Counted from the first letter of the stretch, positions 18,345 to 27,254 are shown. The stretch is DNA of 64,000 nucleotides from Clavibacter michiganensis subsp. insidiosus (GCF_002240565.1 NZ_MZMO01000001.1:2232001-2296000); one strand, 5' to 3'. The notes: generated from the sequence alone by a model not told the origin. Program-made: numbers and translations.

Positions 18345-19631
18345 TCAGGCCTCCTCGTCCTCGTCGTCGACCTGGTCGTCGGACACCGGGTCGGCGGCGT
18401 CGTCCCGGGCGTGGAGCGCCGCATGGCGGTCCCACTCCCCCATCAGGTGCTCGATGGCCCCGTGGAATCGCGCGGTCGCCGCACCCGGATCGGTGTCGCC
18501 GAAGTAGTGGCGGACCCACGCCGCGAGCCGGCGATCCGCCACCGCGTCGTGCTGCAGCGCATCCAGCCGGGTGATGATGTCACGCGCGTCGTCCGCGGTC
18601 AGCCACTCGCAGTCCGAGAGGTAGCCGTCGGTGTCGATCTGCGCCTCGGGACGCACGGGCCGCGTCACCAGGAGGGGGCGCCCCGCGGCGAGGCGGTCGT
18701 AGACCATCGCCGAGATGTCGACGATGGCGAGATCGGCGGCGGACAGCTGCCAGGCCAGCTCGCGCGAGCGGTCGACGACGTGCTGCGCCGACGGATCCTG
18801 CGCGTTCGCCCGCTCGAGCATGGCCGCGATCTCGCGGTTCGCGCGCGCGTACTCGGGATCGACGACGCCGGACCGAGGGTGCGGACGGTAGACGACGCGG
18901 TGGCGCCCGGTCGCGATGAGGTCGCGGACGAGCGGCACGCCGTGCGACGCGATGGACCCGTACGCGGCGGCGGCGCGGTCACCCTCCCACGTGGGCGCGT
19001 ACAGCACGACCGTGCGGTCGTCGGGCGCGTAGGGCAGCTCGCCGGAGTAGTGGTCCGCCTGCGGACGACCGATGGGGATCGCGCGGCGGTCGAGGTCGTA
19101 GTCCCAGAGCACCTTGCCGAGCCGGGCGCGGGCGGCGTCGCCGGCGATGAGGCTGTAGTCGTAGGCCTTGAACTGGTTGGTCGTCATGTACATCTTGTCG
19201 GACTCGCCGTGGTTGACGAAGACGTGCCAGCGTCGCCCGTACCGCATCATCTGGAAGTTCCGGGTGTTCTGGTTGACGTAGAGCACGACGCGGATGTCCT
19301 GCTCCGCGATGACCCGCTCGAGGTCCGCGACGCGACGCACGTACTCCACCGGCAGCGGGCTCTCGTCGAGGAGGGCGTTCGCGCCGCTCGGGTGCCGGCT
19401 CAGGATGACCACCGGATGCGTGCGCGCCAGCTCGACGAGCGGCCGGTACCACTGCCGGATCTGGTACATGTTCACGGCCGAGTCGGCGAAGTACACGGCG
19501 ACGCGGTACTCGCCCCGCGGCGAGGGGGCGCGGAGCGCGAGCTTGCGCTGCAGGGTCCCGCGCGCACGGCGCTGCTGGACCAGCGAGCGGACAGCGCGCA
19601 CGCCGAGGCGAGCGTCGTTCAGGAGACCCAT
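18345..19631 (-). CDS. CDP-glycerol glycerophosphotransferase-family protein (TagF/TagB-like)
   Basis: A 428-residue protein of the Glyphos_transf family that builds or primes poly(glycerol phosphate)-type wall polymers. Features are NQNTRNFQMMRYGRRWHVFVNHGESDK near residues 120-145 (membrane-proximal acceptor region), VVLYAPTWEGD near 210, VYRPHPRSG near 250 and the CDP-binding region VDISAMVYDRLAAGRPLLV near 305. The C-terminus is acidic. ATG 19631 has TACGGT at -12 to -7, so the gene is expressed separately from the GT operon directly upstream. This supports a surface-polymer function for the whole region. Confidence 0.85.
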   Translation of the reverse strand: MGLLNDARLGVRAVRSLVQQRRARGTLQRKLALRAPSPRGEYRVAVYFADSAVNMYQIRQWYRPLVELARTHPVVILSRHPSGANALLDESPLPVEYVRRVADLERVIAEQDIRVVLYVNQNTRNFQMMRYGRRWHVFVNHGESDKMYMTTNQFKAYDYSLIAGDAARARLGKVLWDYDLDRRAIPIGRPQADHYSGELPYAPDDRTVVLYAPTWEGDRAAAAYGSIASHGVPLVRDLIATGRHRVVYRPHPRSGVVDPEYARANREIAAMLERANAQDPSAQHVVDRSRELAWQLSAADLAIVDISAMVYDRLAAGRPLLVTRPVRPEAQIDTDGYLSDCEWLTADDARDIITRLDALQHDAVADRRLAAWVRHYFGDTDPGAATARFHGAIEHLMGEWDRHAALHARDDAADPVSDDQVDDEDEEA

Positions 19632-19637
19632 GCATCC

Positions 19638-19643
19638 ACCGTA
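19638..19643 (-). promoter_or_regulatory. -10 element (TACGGT), leaderless start
   Basis: TACGGT on the minus strand is exactly -12 to -7 from ATG 19631. Confidence 0.6.
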
Positions 19644-19728
19644 GCCAGCGCTCCGGGCGCCTCCGGACCCGCCCCGGCCGGGGGCGCGGAACGGTGTGCG
19701 ATCGTGACCGAGCGGGAGCGGATCACGA

Positions 19729-20604
19729 TCAGATGACGGGCGGCCTGCCCGCGCGCGCCATGCGGACGACGGTGCCCCACGACATCGGCCGACGCGTGCC
19801 GGGGGACGTCGTCCAGCCCTCGAGCCACCCGTGCAGCCATGTGCCGAGACCGTCGCGGTTGCGTGCGCTGCGGATCAGCTGCACCGCCGTCCACGACCCG
19901 ACGTAGACGGGGACGAGGGGCAGCGGCAGGTTGCGCCGCGCGAGCCAGACCCGGTTGCGCGCGGTGAGGCGGTGGTACTCGGCATGCCGGGTGGGGGCGA
20001 CAGCAGGGTGGTGGGCGACGAGGTCCCCGGCGTACCAGGCGCGGTGGCCCTGGTCCCAGATCCGCCAGGCCAGCTCGATCCCCTCGTGGGCGTAGAAGAA
20101 CTCCCCCGCCCAGCCGCCGGCCCCCTCGAACGCGTCGCGACGGACCACGACGGCGCCCTCCAGCACGGACATCACCGGGCTCGAGCGCGCGGGGTCGCCC
20201 TTGCGGATGCGCGGGATCCAGCGACGCGGCGTGGCGGCGCCCGTGGGGTCGACGATGCGCGGCTGGATGAGCGCGACGTCGTCCGTGCCGCGCATGAGCG
20301 CGAGGCAGTCCGCGAGGAAGGCGGCGCTCGGCACGGTCTCGTCGTCGTCGAGGAAGAACAGCGTCTCCCCCGTGACCAGCGGGACGCCGGCGTTCCGGCC
20401 CGCCGGGATGCCGAGGTTCTCCGGCAGGTGCAGGCACCGGACGCCGTCGGGGAGGCCGTCGGGTTCCCAGCCGTTGCCGACCACGACCACGTCGAGGGCG
20501 ACGCCCTCCTGACGCAGCACCGAGGCGAGCGAGGCCGCCAGCCCCTCCGGCCGACGCCCCTGGCTGAGGACGACGACGCCGACGCGCGGGACGGCGCCCG
20601 TCAC
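19729..20604 (-). CDS. Family 2 glycosyltransferase
   Basis: A 291-residue GT-A glycosyltransferase. Features are VGVVVLSQGRRPEGLAASL at the N-terminus, LPENLGIPAGRNAG near residue 60, the DDDE metal/nucleotide motif FLDDDETVPSA near 80, and GWAGEFFYAHEGIELAWRIW near 165 (acceptor/base region). The start is GTG 20604, overlapping the stop of the CDP-alcohol transferase gene as GTGA, which indicates translational coupling. Last gene of a three-gene operon. Confidence 0.88.
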   Translation of the reverse strand: MTGAVPRVGVVVLSQGRRPEGLAASLASVLRQEGVALDVVVVGNGWEPDGLPDGVRCLHLPENLGIPAGRNAGVPLVTGETLFFLDDDETVPSAAFLADCLALMRGTDDVALIQPRIVDPTGAATPRRWIPRIRKGDPARSSPVMSVLEGAVVVRRDAFEGAGGWAGEFFYAHEGIELAWRIWDQGHRAWYAGDLVAHHPAVAPTRHAEYHRLTARNRVWLARRNLPLPLVPVYVGSWTAVQLIRSARNRDGLGTWLHGWLEGWTTSPGTRRPMSWGTVVRMARAGRPPVI

Positions 20605-21422
20605 GCGGACGTCAGCCGACGCGAGGTGACGATCATCACGAAGTGCCCGAGGAGCGCCAGCACCGCGAGCGGCACCAGGACGACGAGGAACACCCGGTCG
20701 GTCTCCGGCTGACCCGCGACGAGGCCGACCAGCGCGACGACGAAGGTGACGATGGTGAGCTCCACCGAGTGGAACATGCGGTGGAACGGCAGGAACCGCA
20801 CGACGCGGCGGGCCGTGGCGATCAGGGAGTGCTGCGACGCGACCGTGCCCGCGCCGACGGGCGCCTTGGGCAGGTCGGCCGAGGCGCGCGCCACGCGCAC
20901 CATGTCGTTCAGCGCCTTGTTCAGCACGATGACCAGCGCCAGGGCGAACGCGAGGGTCGTCCAGGGCAGGTCGCCGGGCGCCTCGAAGGGGTAGGCGGCG
21001 GCGCGCATCCCCAAGGCGAGCGCGATCAGCGTCTCGGTGGAGTAGTGCCCGACGGCGTCGAGGAAGTGCCCGACCGGCGACGAGGTGCGGCGCCAGCGCG
21101 CCACCTCGCCGTCGCAGCAGTCCGCGAGCATCTGCAGCTGGCCGAGCACCAGCGCGAGGGCCGCTCCGGCGATGCCGGGGATGAGCAGCGCCGCGGCGGC
21201 CGCCCACCCCGTGAGGATCATGACGACGGTGACGCCGTTCGCGCTGATCCGCGTCCGCAGCAGCAGCCAGGTGAGGTACGGCGAGAGGTCGCGGAGGTAG
21301 AGATGCGCCGTCCAGTGCTCGGCGTTCGCCCGCAGGCGCACCTCGGGCGGCTGCGTCACGCGCCGCAGCTCCGCGATGGAGGAGGGCAGGCCGCGGTCGC
21401 CGGTGCCGGGATCGGCGCTCAT
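20601..21422 (-). CDS. CDP-alcohol phosphatidyltransferase-family membrane enzyme with atypical active site
   Basis: A 273-residue membrane protein carrying the CDP-alcohol phosphotransferase signature: DCCDGEVAR near residue 120, then GHFLD. The consensus is DxxDGxxAR-x8-GxxxDxxxD. Here the last Asp, proposed as general base in the family, is replaced by His (DAVGH). Several hydrophobic segments flank the motif. It is sandwiched between two GT2 genes with 4-nt overlaps at both ends, so it most likely transfers a phospho-alcohol group during polymer or glycolipid assembly rather than making a bulk phospholipid. That role is inference. Confidence 0.8.
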   Translation of the reverse strand: MSADPGTGDRGLPSSIAELRRVTQPPEVRLRANAEHWTAHLYLRDLSPYLTWLLLRTRISANGVTVVMILTGWAAAAALLIPGIAGAALALVLGQLQMLADCCDGEVARWRRTSSPVGHFLDAVGHYSTETLIALALGMRAAAYPFEAPGDLPWTTLAFALALVIVLNKALNDMVRVARASADLPKAPVGAGTVASQHSLIATARRVVRFLPFHRMFHSVELTIVTFVVALVGLVAGQPETDRVFLVVLVPLAVLALLGHFVMIVTSRRLTSA

Positions 21423-22492
21423 CGGCCGGTGTGCCCGTCGAGGTCGTCGGTGAGCTCGAGGAAGCCGAGCACGAAGCCGGTGCCCCAGCTGAAGTGGATG
21501 GACGGCAGCACCGCCGCGAAGCGCAGCATCGTCGCCGCGCCGTCGCGGGACGCCACCGAGACGGTGCTCACCAGCACGAAGCCGACGTACACGCCGGGCA
21601 CGACGAACGCGCCGACGAGCCGGCGCAGTCCCGGCATCCCGAGCGCGGCGCCCACGAGGCCCGCGGTGCCGAGGAGGAGACCCGCGGCCACCCCGCCGAC
21701 GGCGACCGGAGGCACGAAGTACCGCACGGAGTTCTGCCGGGTGAAGCGACGCGCGAGCTCGCCGCGCCAGAGGCCGGTGGCGAAGAACTGGCGGATGAGC
21801 GAGCGGAACGTGGAGCGGGGACGGTAGGTGACCTTCATCCGCGGCGTGAACCACACGAGGCCGCCGCTCTGCCGGAGGCGGCGGTTGAGCTCCCAGTCCT
21901 GGCCCCGACGCACGCCCTCGTCGAAGAGCCCGACCTCGACGAGCCGCTCACGACGGAAGGCGCCGAGGTACGCGGTCTCCGCCGGCCCCTCCTTGCCGCC
22001 GACGTGGTGCGCGGTGCCACCGAGCCCGACCCGGGCGCCGTAGGCCCGGGCGACGGCCTTCTCGAACGGCGTGCGCCCCTCGGCCGACATCAGCCCGCCG
22101 ACGTTGTCCGCGCCCGTGGCCTGCAGGGTCTCCACGGCGATGCGCGTGTAGTCGCGCGGCAGGAGGGAGTGCGCGTCGACGCGGATCACGACGGGGTGGC
22201 GCGTGGCGCGGATGGCGGCGTTGAGGCCGCCCGGCGTGGATCCCGTGGGGTTGTCGACGCTCGTGATGCGCGGATCGGCCCGAGCCATCTCGCGGACGAC
22301 CTCGGTCGTGCCGTCGGTGCTGGGGCCGAGCGCCAGCACGACCTCGAAGTCGCCGGCGTAGTCCTGCTGCATCATGCTGTCGACGGCGGCGCGGACGTGG
22401 GCCGCCTCGTTGAGGATGGGCATGACGTACGAGACGGCGGGCAGATCGCCGGTGCTGCCGGCGACCGGGTCGCGTCGCGGGTAGTGCGCCAT
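21419..22492 (-). CDS. Family 2 glycosyltransferase with C-terminal membrane segments
   Basis: A 357-residue glycosyltransferase. Features are SYVMPILNEAAHVRAAVDSM (N-terminal GT-A fold), DNPTGSTPGGLNAAI, the VRVDAHSLLP metal motif near residue 110, GTAHHVGG, and RRGQDWELNRRLRQSGG near 215 (ED-like base plus QxxRW-like region). Two or three hydrophobic segments follow near residues 265-335. It resembles ExoA/succinoglycan-type transferases that act on lipid-linked acceptors. ATG 22492 has no strong ribosome site. First gene of the GT2/CDP-alcohol transferase/GT2 operon (ATGA overlap with the next gene). Confidence 0.87.
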   Translation of the reverse strand: MAHYPRRDPVAGSTGDLPAVSYVMPILNEAAHVRAAVDSMMQQDYAGDFEVVLALGPSTDGTTEVVREMARADPRITSVDNPTGSTPGGLNAAIRATRHPVVIRVDAHSLLPRDYTRIAVETLQATGADNVGGLMSAEGRTPFEKAVARAYGARVGLGGTAHHVGGKEGPAETAYLGAFRRERLVEVGLFDEGVRRGQDWELNRRLRQSGGLVWFTPRMKVTYRPRSTFRSLIRQFFATGLWRGELARRFTRQNSVRYFVPPVAVGGVAAGLLLGTAGLVGAALGMPGLRRLVGAFVVPGVYVGFVLVSTVSVASRDGAATMLRFAAVLPSIHFSWGTGFVLGFLELTDDLDGHTGR

Positions 22493-22642
22493 CTGAGCCG
22501 ATCTCTTGAGGGAGGTGCGGCCGGGGCCTGTCGGGGGCCGAGCCTCGCAGGAGTTTACCAGCCTCCCCGTCGGCCGCCCGCCGGTCGCGGACGACGAGGG
22601 GCGGACCGGCATCCGCCGATCCGCCCCTGGTGACGCTCCTGG

Positions 22643-24181
22643 CTACTGCTGGAGCGTGCCGAGCTTCACGTCGACCTGCTGCTTCTGGCCGCCGCGGTTG
22701 ACGGTGAGCTCGACGTCGCTGCCGCCCGCGAGGGCCCGTACTTGCGCCGTGAGGTCGCTCGCCTTGCTGATCGGGATGCTGCCGAACGCGGTCACGATGT
22801 CGCCCTGCTTCAGTCCCGCCGCGGCCGCCGCGCCGCCGCTCTGGACCTCCGCGATGAACGCGCCGCCGACCGGGGTCGAGGAGTCGCCGCTGGCGACGTC
22901 GCGGACGCTCGCCCCGAGGAGTCCGTGCGAGGCCTTGCCGTTCTGGATGATCTCCTGACCCACGCGCTTCGCGAGGTTCGACGGGATGGCGAAGCCGACG
23001 CCGATGCTGCCGGCGGCGGAGCTGGTGCCGCCCGCGTTGGCGATGGCGACGTTGACGCCGATGAGCTTGCCGTCGCCGTCCAGGAGCGCGCCGCCCGAGT
23101 TGCCGGGGTTGATGGCCGCGTCGGTCTGGATGACCGCGAGGTTGATCGTCGCCGCCGCCTGGCCGCCCTGGCCGCCGGATCCGCCCTGGCCGCCCTGCTG
23201 ACCGGAGCCGCCCTGCCCCTCGTTGCCGAACGGCCAGAAGTTGAACGGCGTCTCGTCGCTCTGGCTGCCGTCGCCCGGTGTCGCCGGCGCAGCCGAGGAT
23301 GCGACCTGGATGCTCCGGTCGAGCGCGCTGACGATGCCGTCGGTGACGGTGCCGGAGAGGCCGAGCGGAGCGCCGATGGCGATGGCGGTGTCGCCGACGT
23401 TGAGCTTGGACGAGTCCGCGAATTCGATGGGGGTGAGGCCGCTGGCGTCATCGAGCTTGATGACGGCGAGGTCGACGACGGGATCCGTGCCGACCAGCTT
23501 CGCCGAGTACAGCGCGCCGTCCGCCGTCTTCACCTGGATGGTGGCGTCGCCGGTCTGGCCGTCGAGCGTCACGACATGAGTGTTGGTGAGGACGTAGCCG
23601 TCGCTGGAGAGGACGACCCCGGAACCCGTGCCGCCGGCCTGGCCGCCCGCCACGTCGATGGTGACGACGGAGCCGGAGACCTTCGCGGCGACGGCCGTGA
23701 TCGGCGTCGCGTTGTCCGGGTCGTTGACGGTGATGTTCGCGGGAGACTGGCTCACGGCCTCGGTGGAGGCATCGTCATGCGCGATGGCCCAGGTCGTGAG
23801 TCCGCCGGCGGCACCGCCGATGAGGGCTCCGACGGCCAGCATGGCGACGAGGGGCAGGGCCTTGTTCGGCTTCTTCTTGGGAGGAGCGGTCGTGGTGCCG
23901 CCGGCCGGCTCATGACCTTCCGCTGCTGCGCCCGCGAGAGGAGCGGTCGCGGTGTGATCCGGCTGCGCGCTCGTGCCGTACGCGAGGGTGTCCCGCCGGT
24001 CCGGGCTCGTGGGCGCGGGGTGGGACGCGGCGGCGGGGCCCGCGGGCGCTGGCCAGGCGGATCCGCCATCACCGGGCTGAGGAGTGGTGGACGACGGCGC
24101 CTCCGTCGAGGAGCCCTCGGCTCGGCCGTCGACCTCGCGGCCGCCCTCGTGCTCGTCTTCGCCGTGGCTTCTGTCCGTCAT
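22643..24181 (-). CDS. HtrA/DegP-type serine protease with PDZ domain
   Basis: A 512-residue membrane-anchored trypsin-like protease for envelope quality control. It has a disordered acidic N-terminus, one membrane segment near residues 105-130 (KALPLVAMLAVGALIGG), and a protease domain with the triad His in LTNTHVV, Asp in VVDLAVIKL and Ser in NPGNSGGALL. A PDZ domain follows (HGLLGASVRD to the C-terminus). An unusual Gly/Gln-rich insert (near 23155-23230) interrupts the protease domain just before the catalytic serine strand. ATG 24181 follows GAGAGGAG by about 9 nt. TAGGGA near 24235 could be a -10 element. Confidence 0.93.
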   Translation of the reverse strand: MTDRSHGEDEHEGGREVDGRAEGSSTEAPSSTTPQPGDGGSAWPAPAGPAAASHPAPTSPDRRDTLAYGTSAQPDHTATAPLAGAAAEGHEPAGGTTTAPPKKKPNKALPLVAMLAVGALIGGAAGGLTTWAIAHDDASTEAVSQSPANITVNDPDNATPITAVAAKVSGSVVTIDVAGGQAGGTGSGVVLSSDGYVLTNTHVVTLDGQTGDATIQVKTADGALYSAKLVGTDPVVDLAVIKLDDASGLTPIEFADSSKLNVGDTAIAIGAPLGLSGTVTDGIVSALDRSIQVASSAAPATPGDGSQSDETPFNFWPFGNEGQGGSGQQGGQGGSGGQGGQAAATINLAVIQTDAAINPGNSGGALLDGDGKLIGVNVAIANAGGTSSAAGSIGVGFAIPSNLAKRVGQEIIQNGKASHGLLGASVRDVASGDSSTPVGGAFIAEVQSGGAAAAAGLKQGDIVTAFGSIPISKASDLTAQVRALAGGSDVELTVNRGGQKQQVDVKLGTLQQ

Positions 24182-24257
24182 CGGTGGTGCTCCTCTCAGG
24201 TCGTGCCAGCATTCAGGGCGAGTCTGAGCGTTCCCTATGGCCGCCCTGACAGCGCAC

Positions 24258-24276
24258 CGCCCTCTCGGGGAGGGCG
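24258..24276. terminator. Hairpin downstream of the secreted-protein gene
   Basis: CGCCCTC (24258-24264) and GAGGGCG (24270-24276) are inverted around a 5-nt loop, about 130 nt past the stop of the minus-strand gene ending at 24406. There is no T run. Confidence 0.35.
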
Positions 24277-24405
24277 CGGGCGGCCCGGGTCCGGACACGC
24301 TCAGCTCGCATGCTGGCTCGAGCGTACGCGGCGGCGACGCGTCCGCCGCGGACGGTCACGCCGCGTGACTCGTCCTCCACGACCCTGCACCGGGTCGGAG
24401 TGAGG

Positions 24406-25317
24406 TCATGGGCATCCGGGTCCGGCATCCCGCGAACCGCACGCACCCCCGACCAGGACCGTCGACCCCTGGAGGACGTGGATCGTCACCGGCCCCACCT
24501 GCACCGGCAGCGTGCCCGGGATCTGCACCCACGCACCCCCGTCGAACCGGTAGCTGGGCGAGTACGCGATCGTCAGAGCGACTTGCCGATCGCCGATGGA
24601 GGCGTACACGTGGCTCGTGTCCGTCGACGTGAAGTCCTGCTGCCCCAACTCCCGCCACGAGGCGCCCGGCCCCTGAACGGTGGTGCTCGTGCCGTCACCG
24701 TGATCCCACGTGAACGACACCGGCACGAACCGCACCTGCGCCGGCCGACCCAGCAACACCCCGTCGACCACCTGCGCGGTCGCATCCGTGAACAGGTTCA
24801 CCGGCGCCCCGACGATCGCCCACCCGTTCGGCTGCGACCGGATCGACGCATCCCGCGGCACGAACTGCGCCACATCCGCCAACGACACCCCCGGCACCGC
24901 CGCCACCACCGGCACCGGATCCGCCGGCTTCACCCGCGCCTTCGCCGGCGGCAAGAACGCATGCCGCCCGTCCGCACACAGACCCCCACCCGAAAGCCGC
25001 GCGCTCGGACTGCACGGCACATCCACATCCGCCGCCATCCGACCACGCGGCACCGGAGGCGGAGACGCCGGGTGCGACGGCTGCTCCGGCGGCGACACTT
25101 CCTCAGAAGGCTGCTCGACTGGGACCTTCGGAGCGTTAGTTGTTCTGGCTTGAAGTTCTATGGATCCCTCGGAGATTGCACCGGACGTACAGTCGCCGCC
25201 TCGTCTTCCGACTTCAAACTGACAATTGTCGCCAGCAGCCATGGCTCCTTGGGACGACAACCCCGATACGACCGACGAAGCGATGATCACAGTTACGACG
25301 ATTCGACTCAACCGCAT
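24406..25317 (-). CDS. Secreted protein of unknown function, PKD-like C-terminal half
   Basis: A 303-residue exported protein. Residues 1-28 form a signal peptide (VVTVIIASSVVSGLSSQGAMA), followed by a Cys-containing low-complexity Pro/Glu linker to about residue 95. A folded part then contains FTWDHGDGTSTTVQGPG, the GDG turn typical of PKD-like beta-sandwich domains, and ends with cysteines (GGACGSRDAGPGC). Its start overlaps the stop of the upstream lipoprotein gene by 10 nt. The first 200 nt are visibly lower in GC than the surroundings. Confidence 0.7.
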   Translation of the reverse strand: MRLSRIVVTVIIASSVVSGLSSQGAMAAGDNCQFEVGRRGGDCTSGAISEGSIELQARTTNAPKVPVEQPSEEVSPPEQPSHPASPPPVPRGRMAADVDVPCSPSARLSGGGLCADGRHAFLPPAKARVKPADPVPVVAAVPGVSLADVAQFVPRDASIRSQPNGWAIVGAPVNLFTDATAQVVDGVLLGRPAQVRFVPVSFTWDHGDGTSTTVQGPGASWRELGQQDFTSTDTSHVYASIGDRQVALTIAYSPSYRFDGGAWVQIPGTLPVQVGPVTIHVLQGSTVLVGGACGSRDAGPGCP

Positions 25318-25868
25318 GCGTGCACGTCTTCATTTCGCACGATGTCGCTGAGTCGCCACGTTCCGTCGGCCGCCTTGACGGCCTTGGCCTGTAACGAAAG
25401 ACGCGGGTCTCGCTCCGGTGTCACATCGGCCCCATTCGCATCGCGAATACGGGTTCCGCTCACGTCTAGACAGAACTGTCCCGTCATGTACTGCGAACCG
25501 CTTTTGTCCACGCCTCGATCGGTCACGCTGAAGCCCGAAATAGAGTCAAGGCCAATCACCGTTTGTCCGGATTCACGAGATTCCTTCACGGATTGCCTCT
25601 CGCTCTCGAGGACACTTCCGGTCAGCAAGGGCGTCAGATCCGCATCAGTGACAGTGGCTGCATTCAATTCGTCATAACGCTTCAACACATCGTGGAACGC
25701 CTCGTCGTCCTGCTGCTCCTGCGTCAAAGAGGGGGCCGGAGCGGGTGTTGGTTCCGGAGCAGGCGCGGCACCGCATCCAGTGAGCAGCAGGCACGGGACG
25801 AGCACGGCCAGCGACGCAGCCGCCGCTCCCCCTCGTCGTCGCAGCGGAACGCGTGGTCGCTCGTGCAA
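25308..25868 (-). CDS. Lipoprotein of unknown function
   Basis: A 186-residue protein with an N-terminal Arg-rich region, a hydrophobic stretch (AASLAVLVPCLLLTGC) and a lipobox LLTGC, so it is probably lipid-anchored on the outer face of the membrane. A Pro/Ala linker (APEPTPAPAPS) follows, then a roughly 150-residue domain (DEAFHDVLKRYDELNAATV to WRLSDIVRNEDVHACG) that may be NTF2-like, though this is a guess. TTG 25868 is chosen because GGGGGAG lies about 6 nt upstream. Base composition is lower in GC than neighbouring genes. Confidence 0.65.
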   Translation of the reverse strand: MHERPRVPLRRRGGAAAASLAVLVPCLLLTGCGAAPAPEPTPAPAPSLTQEQQDDEAFHDVLKRYDELNAATVTDADLTPLLTGSVLESERQSVKESRESGQTVIGLDSISGFSVTDRGVDKSGSQYMTGQFCLDVSGTRIRDANGADVTPERDPRLSLQAKAVKAADGTWRLSDIVRNEDVHACG

Positions 25869-26048
25869 GGTCGTCTCCCCCGGGCCGTACGGAACCCGCG
25901 CGGACAAGCAGGCGCGACAGCGCCGGGCATCGCGGGTCCCGGAAAGGTAGCCGGGGTGGCGCCGTCAGGACCCCATCGCTCCACATCACGCACGCGCGGT
26001 GCGACATCGACGCCTGTGCGGGAGGAGCGGGCGCGGGAGGATGGGCGC

Positions 26049-27254
26049 ATGACGATCTCCGGCGCGTGGGTGCGCGCGACCCGTGGGGCGATGCTGCTGA
26101 CTCCGGACGGCGTGCCGGGGACCACCGTGTTCGCCGAGATGAGCGCGCTGGCCGCGGCGACCGGCGCGATCAACCTCGGTCAGGGGTTCCCGGATGAGGA
26201 CGGGCCCCGCGAGGTGCTCGACGCTGCGCGGGCCGCGATATCCGCGGGCATGAACCAGTACCCGCCGGGCCGGGGCACGCCCGAGCTGCGGGCCGCCATC
26301 GCCGCGCACCAGGCGCGCTTCTACGGTCTCGTCGTGGATCCGGACACCGAGGTGCTCGTCACAGCGGGCGCGACCGAGGCCATCGCCGCGACGCTGCTCG
26401 CGCTCGTCGAGGAGGGCGACGAGGTCGTGACGCTCGAGCCGTTCTACGACGCGTACGGGGCGCTCGTCTCGCTCGCCCACGGGATCCATCGGACGGTGCC
26501 CCTGCGGGCTCCCGACTTCCAGCCGCGGCTCGAGGACCTCCGCCGCGTGATCACGGACCGCACCCGCGTGATCCTCCTCAACGACCCGCACAACCCCACC
26601 GGGACCGTGCTCAACCGCGAGGTGCGGGAGCTCGTCGTCGAGCTCGCCATCGCGCACGACGCGGTGATCGTCACGGACGAGGTCTACGAGCACCTCGTCT
26701 TCGACGCGCCCCACGTGCCCGTCGCGACGCTGCCCGGGGCGCGCGAGCGCACGGTGACCATCTCCTCCGGCGGCAAGACGTTCCGCACCACGGGGTGGAA
26801 GATCGGATGGCTGACCGCTCCGGCGCCGCTCGTGTCGGCGATCCTCGCGGTGAAGCAGTTCCTGACCTTCGTGAACGGGGCGCCGTTCCAGCCCGCCATC
26901 GCGACGGGGCTGGCGCTCCCCGACGCCGTGTACGACGGCATCGTCGACAACCTGCGGCGCAAGCGCGACGTCCTCGCGGCGGGGCTCACGGCCGCGGGCT
27001 TCCGGATCCACCTCCCCGCGGCCGGGTACTTCATCGTCGCGGACGCCGCTCCGCTCGGCTTCCCCGACGCCCGCGAGCTGTGCCTGCGGCTCCCGGAGCT
27101 CGCCGGGGTCGTCGGCGTGCCGCTGTCCGCCTTCTGCCATGCGCCCCTCGCGGCGGAGCACGCGTCCCTGGTGCGGTTCGCGTTCTGCAAGCGGATCGAC
27201 GTGCTCGAGGAGGCGGCGAGGCGGCTCGGCGCGCTGACGGTCGGGCCCGCCTGA
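26049..27254 (+). CDS. PLP-dependent aminotransferase, class I/II
   Basis: A 401-residue fold-type I aminotransferase. Features are INLGQGFPDEDGPREVLDAA near residue 35, NQYPPGRGTPELR near 75, NDPHNPTGTVLN near 180, VTDEVYEHLVFD near 210, and the PLP lysine in SSGGKTFRTTGWKIGW near 240. This pattern is shared by methionine/kynurenine aminotransferases (YbdL, KAT) and putative succinyldiaminopimelate transaminases, so the substrate is not fixed. ATG 26049 follows a GGGAGGA ribosome site by about 8 nt. A second in-frame ATG at residue 15 is a weaker alternative. Confidence 0.88.
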   Translation: MTISGAWVRATRGAMLLTPDGVPGTTVFAEMSALAAATGAINLGQGFPDEDGPREVLDAARAAISAGMNQYPPGRGTPELRAAIAAHQARFYGLVVDPDTEVLVTAGATEAIAATLLALVEEGDEVVTLEPFYDAYGALVSLAHGIHRTVPLRAPDFQPRLEDLRRVITDRTRVILLNDPHNPTGTVLNREVRELVVELAIAHDAVIVTDEVYEHLVFDAPHVPVATLPGARERTVTISSGGKTFRTTGWKIGWLTAPAPLVSAILAVKQFLTFVNGAPFQPAIATGLALPDAVYDGIVDNLRRKRDVLAAGLTAAGFRIHLPAAGYFIVADAAPLGFPDARELCLRLPELAGVVGVPLSAFCHAPLAAEHASLVRFAFCKRIDVLEEAARRLGALTVGPA

